A stretch of DNA of 24,579 bases. Source: an uncultured Collinsella sp. Its GTDB lineage: Bacteria; Actinomycetota; Coriobacteriia; Coriobacteriales; Coriobacteriaceae. The position numbers and the translations under genes were made by a program. The notes beneath the pieces are model-generated. The model saw only the letters and a program-made list of their open reading frames with translations, searched no databases and was not told the origin of the DNA. Of this stretch, positions 1 to 8,029 are shown piece by piece (the first letter of the stretch is position 1; each line of letters opens with the position of its first letter). The stretch spans positions 1-24,579 of the forward strand of contig UQPI01000029.1 of the NCBI GenBank assembly GCA_900542945.1. The letters run 5' to 3'.

Positions 1-18
1 GGGTGTTTTACAACATAT

Positions 19-60
19 TGGGGGTGGAATGGTGGGGAGGGGTGGGGGAAGGGGTGGGGA
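19..60 (+). promoter_or_regulatory. TGGGG box array upstream of mraZ (candidate MraZ operator)
   Basis: TGGGG occurs at 33-37, 43-47 and 55-59, and again at 75-79 inside the promoter spacer. The first two are exactly 10 bases apart, and 33 to 75 is 42 bases, about four helical turns. MraZ of other bacteria is known to bind TGGG-type direct repeats spaced by about 10 bases just upstream of its own operon, so this is likely its autoregulatory site. The match is by eye; the tract is so G-rich that some of the repeats could be chance. The same bases form a dense run of G-tracts (see findings). Confidence 0.6.
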
Positions 61-66
61 AAGGTG

Positions 67-95
67 TTGAAAAATGGGGCGGTTCCCCATATTAT
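67..95 (+). promoter_or_regulatory. Promoter of the mra/dcw operon
   Basis: TTGAAA at 67-72 and TATTAT at 90-95 are separated by exactly 17 bases, a good housekeeping-sigma promoter. The spacer holds a perfect inverted repeat, ATGGGG (74-79) and CCCCAT (85-90) around a 5-base loop, which includes one of the TGGGG boxes and would put a bound regulator on top of RNA polymerase. Transcription would start near 102. The leader to the mraZ ATG is about 60 bases and contains a small GCGGG/CCCGC hairpin (111-127). Confidence 0.65.
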
Positions 96-163
96 TGATG
101 ACGTCGACAGGCGGGGTGGTTTCCCGCGTACGTGCCATCTGAGTAACCGAGGGGAGGGCGCAC

Positions 164-598
164 ATGGGAATGACTGGTGCATACGAGCGCAATCTCGATG
201 CAAAAGGTCGTCTGTCCCTGCCTGCACCCCTTCGCGAGGAGCTTGGAGAGCACGTTCGCGTGTTCAAAGCCCTGGATGTCGATGCTCTGTACGTGTTCTC
301 TGCCGAGGCCTTCGATAAGTGGGTCGAAGGACTCTTCGCGGGTCGTGAGGGCCACGAGGGTTTTAACCCGCGTGACATTAACGACCAGAAGCTCATGAGG
401 GCGATCAACAAGCGCACCACGTCGATGGATGTGGACAGCGCCGGTCGTATCGGTCTTTCCGAGTCTCTCCGCAAGCAGGCGAACCTCGACCGCGAGGTCA
501 CGGTTGTGGGCAACTACGACCACCTTGAGGTTTGGGATCGCGCCGCGGCCGATGAGGACGATGACGATGAGGCCCTGCTGGACCTCTTCTTCTCGTAA
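164..598 (+). CDS. mraZ: MraZ, transcriptional regulator of the dcw cluster
   Basis: This 144-residue protein is the usual MraZ length and is the first gene of the cluster, as in most bacteria. MraZ has two tandem AbrB-like (SpoVT/AbrB) DNA-binding halves. Both are visible: a first repeat with the conserved D-x-K-G-R-L core at about residues 13-18 and a second with D-S-A-G-R-I at about 90-95. It forms a ring-shaped oligomer that binds TGGG-type repeats in front of its own operon and represses or modulates it. The ATG at 164 has a strong GGGGAGG Shine-Dalgarno sequence (151-157); a second ATG at 170 is possible. The C-terminus is unusual: a run of Asp and Glu (about residues 130-136) followed by a hydrophobic end, LLDLFFS. 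Confidence 0.93.
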   Translation: MGMTGAYERNLDAKGRLSLPAPLREELGEHVRVFKALDVDALYVFSAEAFDKWVEGLFAGREGHEGFNPRDINDQKLMRAINKRTTSMDVDSAGRIGLSESLRKQANLDREVTVVGNYDHLEVWDRAAADEDDDDEALLDLFFS

Positions 599-618
599 GG
601 GCAAGGCACGGGTAACGG

Positions 619-1584
619 ATGGAGCGTGGGATCTTGACACAAGAATATCGGCATGAACCTGTCATGCTCGGCGAAGTGCTTGAGTCGCTGCAGCTAAAGA
701 GCGGCTCCGTTGTCTGCGATTGCACCCTTGGCGGTGCCGGCCATTCGGTAAAGATGGCCGCACAGGTGGGGGAGACGGGCCTTTTGCTCGGCGTCGATCA
801 GGACGACATGGCCCTCGAGGCCGCTGGCGCCCGTCTGGACCGCGAGGTTCCCGGCGTTCCGCACCAGCTGCTGAAGGGCAACTTCGGCGACTTGGACGAG
901 CTGCTTTGCTCGGCCGAGGTGCCTGGGGTCGATGGCTTCCTGTTCGATTTGGGCGTTTCGTCACCGCAACTCGATATCCCTGGCAGGGGCTTTTCGTATA
1001 ACGAGGACGCCCCATTGGACATGCGGATGGATCCGGGTAATAACACCTTAAACGCAGCTGAGGTCATCAACACCTATAACGAACACGACCTCGCCCGGAT
1101 TCTACGCGTCTACGGCGAAGAGAAGTTCGCCTCGCAGATCGCGCGCGAGATCGTGCGCCGCCGCGAGCAAGAACCGATCGAAACCACCGGCCAATTTGTC
1201 GAGATCATCAAGGCGGGTATCCCGGCTGCCGCTCGTCGGCATGGCGGACACCCGGCCAAGAAAAGTTTCCAGGCCATTCGCATCGAGGTCAATCACGAGC
1301 TCGATGTGCTCGAACGAGGGCTTGATGCCGCCACCAGGTGGCTCAATCCGGGCGGACGTATCTGCGTCATCTCGTATCACTCGCTTGAGGACCGTATCGT
1401 AAAGAATCACTTTAAGGAGATGAGCCAGGGGTGCACGTGTCCGCCGGAGATTCCGGTGTGCGTGTGCGGCAACGTGCCGATACTCAAGGTCATCACCCGC
1501 AAACCCTTGGTTGCCCAGCCTGATGAGGTTGAGCGCAACCCTCGGGCGAGATCAGCCAAAATCCGCGTGGCGCAGCGTCTGTAG
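619..1584 (+). CDS. rsmH: 16S rRNA (cytosine(1402)-N4)-methyltransferase RsmH (MraW)
   Basis: RsmH methylates N4 of C1402 in the decoding centre of 16S rRNA using S-adenosylmethionine. The 321-residue protein shows the family's SAM-binding motif DCTLGGAGHS, the acidic motif GVDQDD, the family signature FDLGVSSPQLD, the FSY..DAPLDMRMD segment and the C-terminal ISYHSLEDRIVK motif. It lies 20 bases after mraZ, its normal partner. Start choice is uncertain. The ATG at 619 has only weak ribosome-binding sequence. An in-frame TTG at 634, with GGAG at 620-623, would give a protein starting MTQEYRHEPVM, closer to the usual family start. Function is certain; the exact N-terminus is not. Confidence 0.95.
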   Translation: MERGILTQEYRHEPVMLGEVLESLQLKSGSVVCDCTLGGAGHSVKMAAQVGETGLLLGVDQDDMALEAAGARLDREVPGVPHQLLKGNFGDLDELLCSAEVPGVDGFLFDLGVSSPQLDIPGRGFSYNEDAPLDMRMDPGNNTLNAAEVINTYNEHDLARILRVYGEEKFASQIAREIVRRREQEPIETTGQFVEIIKAGIPAAARRHGGHPAKKSFQAIRIEVNHELDVLERGLDAATRWLNPGGRICVISYHSLEDRIVKNHFKEMSQGCTCPPEIPVCVCGNVPILKVITRKPLVAQPDEVERNPRARSAKIRVAQRL

Positions 1585-1674
1585 GCGCGACCGCGCGATA
1601 TTGGACCTCCCGCTCGCACCATAAACGAAGCTTAAACACACTACCAACGTACTCGGGATGGGAGGCGGCATATC

Positions 1675-2145
1675 ATGGGCTACAACACTTCAAGCGCAGC
1701 ACTCGCCTATGATATGAACGCCATGCCCGCCTATCGTGAGACGCCGCAGGCCCCCGTTGCTCCCCGTGAGCAGCGCACGCCGCGCTTTGATGTCTACACG
1801 GGCGCGGGCCGTCAGGCAAACCAGGCGGTAAGCCCGGTTTTCATGAGCGTTCTTAAAACGTTTTGCATCATTGCGGCTATCTTCATGACGATCGGCGTCG
1901 CCCGCGTGGCGCTCGCCGGCGTTACGGCCCAGGTGCTCAACAGCAACGCCGAGCTTACCAACACGCTCGAAAAGGCGACCGATGAGAGCTCCGACCTGGA
2001 GGTCATGCATTCGGTCTATGGCGCCGACACGCGCATTCGCGACCTTGCGGGCACTTATGGCATGGTGGAGCCCAGCGAGAGCGTTACACTTGACTTTTCG
2101 CAGGATGCAGCCGCGGGCGCCAACGCGACCGCGACCGCTCAGTAG
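1675..2145 (+). CDS. ftsL: FtsL-like single-pass septum protein
   Basis: This 156-residue protein has a 54-residue proline-rich cytoplasmic N-terminus, one membrane helix (about 55-80) and a short outer domain with a heptad-like stretch (about 84-125) ending in a GMVEPSE motif. That topology and the position between rsmH and the class B penicillin-binding protein gene are those of FtsL, which joins FtsQ/DivIB and FtsB/DivIC to recruit and activate FtsW-FtsI. FtsL sequences diverge strongly, so the call rests on topology and context more than sequence identity. GGGAGG lies about ten bases before the ATG. The 90-base gap after rsmH shows no clear terminator or promoter. The outer domain ends in a low-complexity Ala/Thr tail. 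Confidence 0.75.
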   Translation: MGYNTSSAALAYDMNAMPAYRETPQAPVAPREQRTPRFDVYTGAGRQANQAVSPVFMSVLKTFCIIAAIFMTIGVARVALAGVTAQVLNSNAELTNTLEKATDESSDLEVMHSVYGADTRIRDLAGTYGMVEPSESVTLDFSQDAAAGANATATAQ

Positions 2146-2162
2146 CAAGACGGTAGCTGAGT

Positions 2163-4028
2163 ATGACAAATGACTATCGCCGCGGTTCCGATGGGGGCCG
2201 CGGTTCTGGACGTCCCTCGTCGCGGGGACGTTCTGGTTATCAAGGAACGGGTCGGCAATCTTACAACGCCGGGCAGTCCCGTGGCAACGACCCGGCGTCG
2301 CGACTTCGCGGCTCGGGCGGCCCTCAAGTGCATAACACCAGGTCGCGCAAGAGTTCGTCGACCGAATGGCTCACAGGCACGCCTCTGCCTCGCCGCAAAG
2401 CCGTCATGGGCCTCATTGGGCTTGGCTTGGGCTTGGGCGTCTTTCGCCTTGCCGGCTATCAAATTGTCGAAGCCGATAAACTGCGCGAGCGTGCCGATGC
2501 GCGCCGCCTGCTTGCGCAGACCCTCTATGCCAAACGTGGCACCATCTACGACCGCAACGGTAACGTGCTGGCGTCGTCGGTCGAATGTCGCAACATCGCC
2601 GTGAACCCCCAGCTTGTCGAGGATGTTGACAAGACGGTGTCGGCGCTGGTCAAGGCAACTGGAATCGATAAAAAGACCTGCCGCAAGCTCGTTGAGTCCG
2701 ATGGAACCTGGGTGTATATCAAGCGCCAGGTGGACGAAGACGACGCTGCGGCGCTGGAGAAGAAGAACCTGCCCGGCGTGCTTTTTGAGCAGGCCATGAA
2801 GCGCGTATATCCATACGGCAATCTGGCATCGCAGGTGCTGGGTGTAGTGAATGTAGACAACGACGGCTTGACGGGTCTCGAAAAGCAATACAACAAGCTT
2901 CTGACCGGCACGAACGGTTCTCTCGTACGCGAGCGCGCGAGGGACGGCAGCTATATCGCGGGCGGTGCCTATAAAAAGGTGGCTGCGGTCGACGGCGTTG
3001 ATCTCGTGACGACGCTCGACGTCAATATCCAGCGTGCGGCCGAGGATGCCCTGGCAGAGGCTGTCGAGAAGACAAAGGCCAAGAACGGCTCGGCGCTGGT
3101 CACCGATCCTACGACAGGCGAGATCTTGGCAGCCTGCTCGTATCCGACCTACGACCAGACCAATTTGGAAAACGCCAAGACCGAGGATATGAACCTGCGC
3201 CTGGTCACCGACGCCTACGAGCCCGGCTCGGTCTTTAAGACGCTCGTGGCGGGCGCCGGCTTCGACTTGGGTGTCGTGCGGTCGAGTACGTCGTTTGAGG
3301 TGCCGGCGAGCATCAAGGTGGGCGACGATACCGTCACCGATGCCGACAAGCGCGACTACGCCATGACCATGGATGTGCGCGAGATGATGCGCCGTTCGTC
3401 CAACGTGGGATTTGTCCTGGTGGGGCGCAAGATCGGTGCCGACGACTTTGCCGCCTATGTGGACAAGTGGGGCATCGGTCACAGCTCTGGTGTCGATTTT
3501 CCGGGCGAGAGCCTGGGCATCGTCAAGGAGCGTGACCAGTATGACGGCGCCACGCTGGGCTCGATGAGCTTTGGACAGGCGCTGTCTGTCTCGCCGATTG
3601 AGATCGCACGTGCCGTGGGCGGCATCGCCAACGGCGGCGTGATGATGACCCCGCACTTCTATAAGTCCAGCAAAGGCGACGAGAGGGACTGGGGCGAAGG
3701 CGAGCGCGCGATTTCGGAGGACGCCGCATCCCAGGTGACATCGTGCATGCAGACGGTCGTGTCGGAGGGAACGGGCGTTGGCGGCGCGGTTGACGGCTAT
3801 GACGTGGCGGGTAAGACCGGTACGGCCGAACGTGCCGACGAGAACGGCGGCTACCTCAAGGAGAACTACATGTCGTCCTTTATGGGCTTTGCACCGGCAC
3901 AATCGCCCAAGGTACTGTGCTATATCACGCTCGACGGAACGCCGAGCGGCTCAGATGCCGCTGCGGTGCCGTTCCAGTCCATTATGGCCAACGCGCTCGA
4001 CGTGCTGGGTATCCCACACACGAAGTAG
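2163..4028 (+). CDS. ftsI: Class B penicillin-binding protein FtsI/PBP3 (septal transpeptidase)
   Basis: FtsI cross-links newly made septal peptidoglycan as the transpeptidase partner of FtsW. The 621-residue protein has a long cytoplasmic tail rich in Arg, Gly and Ser (1-78), one membrane helix (about 80-98), the class B dimerisation/pedestal region (about 120-270) and the transpeptidase domain (about 300-615). The three active-site motifs are intact: S356-x-x-K359 in EPGSVFK, S412-S-N414, and K551-T-G553. No PASTA repeats follow, unlike some Gram-positive homologues. It starts 17 bases after ftsL. No strong Shine-Dalgarno sequence precedes the ATG, so translation may depend on ftsL. The Arg/Gly-rich tail is longer than usual and likely disordered. 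Confidence 0.93.
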   Translation: MTNDYRRGSDGGRGSGRPSSRGRSGYQGTGRQSYNAGQSRGNDPASRLRGSGGPQVHNTRSRKSSSTEWLTGTPLPRRKAVMGLIGLGLGLGVFRLAGYQIVEADKLRERADARRLLAQTLYAKRGTIYDRNGNVLASSVECRNIAVNPQLVEDVDKTVSALVKATGIDKKTCRKLVESDGTWVYIKRQVDEDDAAALEKKNLPGVLFEQAMKRVYPYGNLASQVLGVVNVDNDGLTGLEKQYNKLLTGTNGSLVRERARDGSYIAGGAYKKVAAVDGVDLVTTLDVNIQRAAEDALAEAVEKTKAKNGSALVTDPTTGEILAACSYPTYDQTNLENAKTEDMNLRLVTDAYEPGSVFKTLVAGAGFDLGVVRSSTSFEVPASIKVGDDTVTDADKRDYAMTMDVREMMRRSSNVGFVLVGRKIGADDFAAYVDKWGIGHSSGVDFPGESLGIVKERDQYDGATLGSMSFGQALSVSPIEIARAVGGIANGGVMMTPHFYKSSKGDERDWGEGERAISEDAASQVTSCMQTVVSEGTGVGGAVDGYDVAGKTGTAERADENGGYLKENYMSSFMGFAPAQSPKVLCYITLDGTPSGSDAAAVPFQSIMANALDVLGIPHTK

Positions 4029-4156
4029 GGGGTTACAATCTTTGGGGCGTGGTTTGTTGTCCCATATGAGGGGTGTTCACATGCCCTGCACCACGCATGC
4101 GCGGCGCTGGGATACAATACGCCGATAGCATTATTTAGGTTTACAGGGGAGCTGCA
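4029..4156 (+). promoter_or_regulatory. ftsI-murF intergenic region, possible internal promoter; murE absent
   Basis: This 128-base gap is where murE is found in most clusters of this type; no remnant of murE is visible. A TACAAT that could be a -10 element lies at 4113-4118, flanked by a CGGCG/CGCCG inverted repeat (4102-4106, 4120-4124). No matching -35 was found, so the promoter is tentative. A GGGGAG Shine-Dalgarno sequence (4146-4151) serves murF. Confidence 0.3.
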
Positions 4157-5581
4157 ATGATAGAGATCGCCGTCAACAACCTCGCGGCCGCAACAGGGGC
4201 CCGAACCGTGACGGGAGAAGTCGATCGGGTATGCCGCGGGTGCGTTATCGACTCGCGCCAGGTCGAGGAAGGGACGATTTTCGTCGCCTTTCCCGGTGAA
4301 AACGTCGACGGCAATGATTTTGCTTCCCGTGCCGTCCAGTCGGGTGCCGGCGCCGTCGTGATGACGCGTGAGCCCGAGGCCGAGCTGGTCTCGCTGGCGC
4401 AGGACAAGGGCTGTGCCATCTTGCTGACCGATGATCCCGAGGAGTTTCTGCTGCGTTTGGCGCACGCGTATCGCCTGGAGCTTGGCTGCCTGGTCGTTGG
4501 CATTACCGGTTCCATCGGCAAGACGACGACCAAGGACGTTCTCGCCGCTGTGCTCGCCAAGCGCTATCGTGTCTGGGCCACCAAGGGCAATTTCAATAAC
4601 CTGATCGGCATGCCGCTCACGGTGCTTTCCGCTCCGGCCGATACCGAGGTCCTGGTGCTCGAGATGGGCATGAACCATTTCCACGAGATCGAGCGCCTGT
4701 CCCAGTCCGCCAATCCCAACCTTGCCATCGTGAGCAAGATCGGCACCTCTCATATCGGCATTTTGGGCAGCCGCGAGAACATCGCCCGCGCTAAGGCCGA
4801 GATTGTCCAGGGCATGTGCGCCGCCGGCGACTATTTGCCGCTGCTGGTTTTGGGCGGCGAGGACGATTTTACGCCGTTCATTCGCGATACGTTCGCCCGG
4901 CCTGCTGGTATCGACGTGATGCTGGCCGGTGTCTCTGACGATGATGAGGTCCGCGCCCGCGACGTTCGCGTTGATGACGAGGGCCGTCCGGTCTTTACGC
5001 TCGATTTTGGTCAGGGCGAGACAATCGATACCATGCTTGCCATCCCCGGCGTGCAGTCCGTTCCTAATGCCGTTAAGGCCGCCGCGGTTGCCTATCGCCT
5101 GGGCGTGACGCCCGAGCAGATCGATGCTGCCTTTAGGGGTCTTACGATCACCGGGCACCGCCAGGAGATCAAGCGCGCCAAGAGCGGTGCACGCATCATC
5201 GACGATTCCTATAACGCCAGCGCCGAATCGATGGCAGCCGGCCTCGATCTGCTGTGCTCGCTTTCATGCACGGGGTCTCGCATGGCGATCCTGGGCGAGA
5301 TGGGCGAGATGGGCGATGAGGCTCCTCGCATGCATGAGCTCGTGGGCGCCTATGCCGCCGCCAAGAAGCTCGACATGCTGGCGTGCGTGGGTGGTGAGCT
5401 GGCCCAGCTTATGGCCGATGCCGCGCACATGATGGGCATGGACGAGGACCGCATCCAGGTGTTCTCCGATTATCAGCAGGTGCTCGACCGCATGGGCGGC
5501 GCGCTTGAAAAACATGATGTTGTACTGGTCAAGGGTTCCCGCTTTGTTGAGCTCGACCGCTTTGTGGAAGGTGTGTGCTAG
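4157..5581 (+). CDS. murF: UDP-N-acetylmuramoyl-tripeptide--D-alanyl-D-alanine ligase MurF
   Basis: MurF adds D-Ala-D-Ala to UDP-MurNAc-tripeptide with ATP, the last cytoplasmic step before lipid attachment. The 474-residue length fits the family. Visible motifs are the ATP-binding loop GITGSIGKTTTKD (about 115-127, Lys122), the GNFNNLIGMP motif, the EMGMN motif, and IDDSYNAS, the MurF form of the central-domain signature. The N-terminal domain has the DSRQVEEGTIFVAFPG sequence typical of MurF/MurE. The EMGMN and DDSYNA motifs distinguish it from MurE. It is preceded by GGGGAG and followed after only 3 bases by mraY, so the two are surely cotranscribed. Confidence 0.95.
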   Translation: MIEIAVNNLAAATGARTVTGEVDRVCRGCVIDSRQVEEGTIFVAFPGENVDGNDFASRAVQSGAGAVVMTREPEAELVSLAQDKGCAILLTDDPEEFLLRLAHAYRLELGCLVVGITGSIGKTTTKDVLAAVLAKRYRVWATKGNFNNLIGMPLTVLSAPADTEVLVLEMGMNHFHEIERLSQSANPNLAIVSKIGTSHIGILGSRENIARAKAEIVQGMCAAGDYLPLLVLGGEDDFTPFIRDTFARPAGIDVMLAGVSDDDEVRARDVRVDDEGRPVFTLDFGQGETIDTMLAIPGVQSVPNAVKAAAVAYRLGVTPEQIDAAFRGLTITGHRQEIKRAKSGARIIDDSYNASAESMAAGLDLLCSLSCTGSRMAILGEMGEMGDEAPRMHELVGAYAAAKKLDMLACVGGELAQLMADAAHMMGMDEDRIQVFSDYQQVLDRMGGALEKHDVVLVKGSRFVELDRFVEGVC

Positions 5582-5584
5582 CCC

Positions 5585-6604
5585 ATGTTCGGCAATCCCT
5601 CGTATCCAACGTATCAGGCTTTTTTGGGGCTTGGCATCGCCGCAGCCATTGCGCTGCTGCTCATGCCGTGGTGGATTAAGCTGCTCAAGGTCGAGGGTAT
5701 CGGCCAGCAGGTTCGTGCCGACGGCCCCAAGCGTCATTTGGTTAAGCAGGGAACGCCCACCATGGGTGGTGTTGTCATCCTCGTCGCGATCTCGCTGACC
5801 TGCCTGCTGATGGGAAAGCTCACCACCGAGCTCGTGCTCGTGCTGCTCGCCACGCTGGCGACCGGTGTGCTGGGCCTGATCGACGACCTGACCTCCGTTA
5901 CGCATGGGCGCTCGCTCGGTCTGACGCCTCATGCCAAGATGATCGGCCTAACCATTATCTGTGTCACCTTTACGGTGCTTGCCGTCAACTGGTGCGGCGT
6001 CGCCCCCGAGATTCGTTTTCCCGGTGGGTTGACGATCGACCTTGGCGTGCTTTCGACCACCATCTGCGGCTATTCGTTCCCGTGGCTCTACATTGTCTTT
6101 TGCTGGCTGATGATCGCCGGTCTTTCTAATGCCGTGAACCTGACCGATGGCCTTGACGGTCTTGCTGGTGGCACCTCCATGATCGCCATGCTCGCCATGG
6201 CTGCCATGGCGTTTTTGCACGGAGACGTGAACCTGTCCATCTTCTGCACCGCGTGTGCCGGTGCCTGCTTGGGCTTTCTGTGGTTCAACTGCTATCCGGC
6301 GAGCATCTTTATGGGCGATACCGGCTCGCTTGCCCTGGGCGCCGCGTTTGCCTGCACGTCCATCATGACCAACACCGAGGTCGTCTCCCTTATCATCGGC
6401 GGCCTGTTTATCGTTGAGACCCTTTCGGTCATGATTCAGGTTGTCTACTTCCACTTTACGCACAAGCGCGTCTTCCTTATGGCGCCCATCCATCATCATT
6501 TCGAAAAGAAGGGTTGGGCCGAGACCAAGGTCGTCATCCGTTTTTGGATTATCGCTGCGGCCTTTGGTGCCGTTGGCCTTGCTTTGTTCTTCCAGTTGGG
6601 ATAG
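5585..6604 (+). CDS. mraY: Phospho-N-acetylmuramoyl-pentapeptide transferase MraY
   Basis: MraY moves phospho-MurNAc-pentapeptide from UDP to undecaprenyl phosphate, making lipid I at the inner face of the membrane. The 339-residue, highly hydrophobic protein has about ten membrane helices. Catalytic and signature elements are present: KQGTPTMGG (about 54-62), the Asp pair D100-D101, NLTDGLDGLAGG (about 185-196), MGDTGSLALG (Asp245) and the His triad at 303-305. The start is 3 bases after the murF stop, with a GGAAGG-like sequence inside the end of murF. Confidence 0.96.
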   Translation: MFGNPSYPTYQAFLGLGIAAAIALLLMPWWIKLLKVEGIGQQVRADGPKRHLVKQGTPTMGGVVILVAISLTCLLMGKLTTELVLVLLATLATGVLGLIDDLTSVTHGRSLGLTPHAKMIGLTIICVTFTVLAVNWCGVAPEIRFPGGLTIDLGVLSTTICGYSFPWLYIVFCWLMIAGLSNAVNLTDGLDGLAGGTSMIAMLAMAAMAFLHGDVNLSIFCTACAGACLGFLWFNCYPASIFMGDTGSLALGAAFACTSIMTNTEVVSLIIGGLFIVETLSVMIQVVYFHFTHKRVFLMAPIHHHFEKKGWAETKVVIRFWIIAAAFGAVGLALFFQLG

Positions 6605-6613
6605 TGGTCTTTC

Positions 6614-8020
6614 ATGCCTCTTGCTGATGTCTTTAGCCTGCTCGTTTTGGGTCAGGGCAAATCCGGTCTCGATGTCGCCCGCTGGGCGCTGGCACATCCC
6701 GAGCGCGTAAGTGCCGTTACCGTGTATGGCGGCGGCACCTCTGAGCCCAATGACGCCACGCGTGCGCTCGAGGCTGCTGGTGCGTCGTTTGTCTATGGGA
6801 CCGAACAGGTCGAGGGCGCCTATGACGTATGCGTGACGTGCCCGGGCATCTCGGAGTTCTCGGGCTTCTTTAAGGCCGGGCGCGAGCATGCCGCCCAGAT
6901 TATGGGTGAGCCCGAGTTTGCCTATCGCCTGTCGCCCGATAACTGGATTGCCATCACGGGCACCAACGGCAAAACGACCACCACGTCGCTGACCGATTAT
7001 CTGCTCAAGGCTTCCGGTGAGGCCAGTGTAGCTGTCGGCAACATCGGTGAGCCGCCTATCAACGAGATTGACGGCCGAGCCCACAACGAGTGGTTTGTGG
7101 CTGAGCTCTCGAGCTATCAGATTGCTACGACCACCGAGCTCCACCCTCGCGTGGCGGTGCTGCTCAACATCACTCCCGACCACTTGGGCTGGCATAAGAG
7201 CCATAAGAACTATGCGCTTGCCAAGATCAAACTGTTTGACAATATGGTCGATGACGATCTGGTGGTCGTCGACGTCGAAGACGCCGGCATTCACGAGTTC
7301 GATGAGTACATCTACACGCCGGGTCGTCGCATCTGCAAGGTTGCCTTTGACGAGCCAGAGGGTGAGGATGTCGCCTTTGTGCGCGATGGCAAGATGATCG
7401 TGCGCCTGAAGGGCGTCGAGACCCCGCTCATCGCTACATCCGAGCTCAAGATCTCGGGCCATCATAATGTTATCAATGCCCTGTGCGCTGCCACGGCTGT
7501 CCTGGCCGTCGGTGCCAATCCCGAGGGCATTTGCCGCGGTCTGGCCTCGTTCCAGCCGCTCGAGCACCGCGTGGAGCCGTGCGGCGAGATTGACGGAGTG
7601 CGCTACGTCAACGATTCCAAGGCGACCAACACCGACGCGGTCGAGAAGGCACTGACGGCATTTCCCGATGACAACGTGATCTTGCTGCTCGGCGGCCACG
7701 ATAAGGGCACGCCGCTCACGGACTTCGCGCGCGTCGTTATGGATAACGTGCGCTCGGTCGTCTGCTTTGGCGATGCGCGCGAGCGCTTTACCGCCGCTAT
7801 GGACGAGGCCGATGTCGATGGCGATGTGGATATCGCCCAAGCGGATGACCTACGCGATGCCGTGGACGTTGCCCGTTCGCTGTCGAGCCGTGGCGACGTG
7901 ATCTTACTTTCTCCTGCCTGCTCTTCGTTCGATGAGTTCTCGGGCTATGAGGAGCGCGGCCGCGTGTTTAAGGACTACGTGGCTCAGCTTGCCGCTGCAG
8001 CGAAATCGCAAATGGAATAG
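6614..8020 (+). CDS. murD: UDP-N-acetylmuramoylalanine--D-glutamate ligase MurD
   Basis: MurD adds D-glutamate to UDP-MurNAc-L-Ala using ATP. The 468-residue protein shows an N-terminal Rossmann-like domain (VLGQGKSGLDVA, about 11-22), the ATP loop ITGTNGKTTTTS (about 114-125, Lys120), the NITPDHLGWH motif and the C-terminal NDSKATNTDA motif characteristic of MurD. It starts 9 bases after mraY and ends 9 bases before the likely ftsW start. Gene order mraY-murD-ftsW-murG is the common one. Confidence 0.95.
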   Translation: MPLADVFSLLVLGQGKSGLDVARWALAHPERVSAVTVYGGGTSEPNDATRALEAAGASFVYGTEQVEGAYDVCVTCPGISEFSGFFKAGREHAAQIMGEPEFAYRLSPDNWIAITGTNGKTTTTSLTDYLLKASGEASVAVGNIGEPPINEIDGRAHNEWFVAELSSYQIATTTELHPRVAVLLNITPDHLGWHKSHKNYALAKIKLFDNMVDDDLVVVDVEDAGIHEFDEYIYTPGRRICKVAFDEPEGEDVAFVRDGKMIVRLKGVETPLIATSELKISGHHNVINALCAATAVLAVGANPEGICRGLASFQPLEHRVEPCGEIDGVRYVNDSKATNTDAVEKALTAFPDDNVILLLGGHDKGTPLTDFARVVMDNVRSVVCFGDARERFTAAMDEADVDGDVDIAQADDLRDAVDVARSLSSRGDVILLSPACSSFDEFSGYEERGRVFKDYVAQLAAAAKSQME

Positions 8021-8029
8021 GGGTTGCCG

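Noticed and set aside
2139..3902. 587-residue minus-strand open frame
   Set aside because: It is antisense to ftsI, whose active-site motifs are intact on the + strand; no ribosome site or recognisable domain.
5948..7840. 630-residue minus-strand open frame
   Set aside because: It lies opposite mraY and murD, has no family motif and a low-complexity His/Arg/Asp-rich composition, as expected from high-GC codon bias in the true genes.
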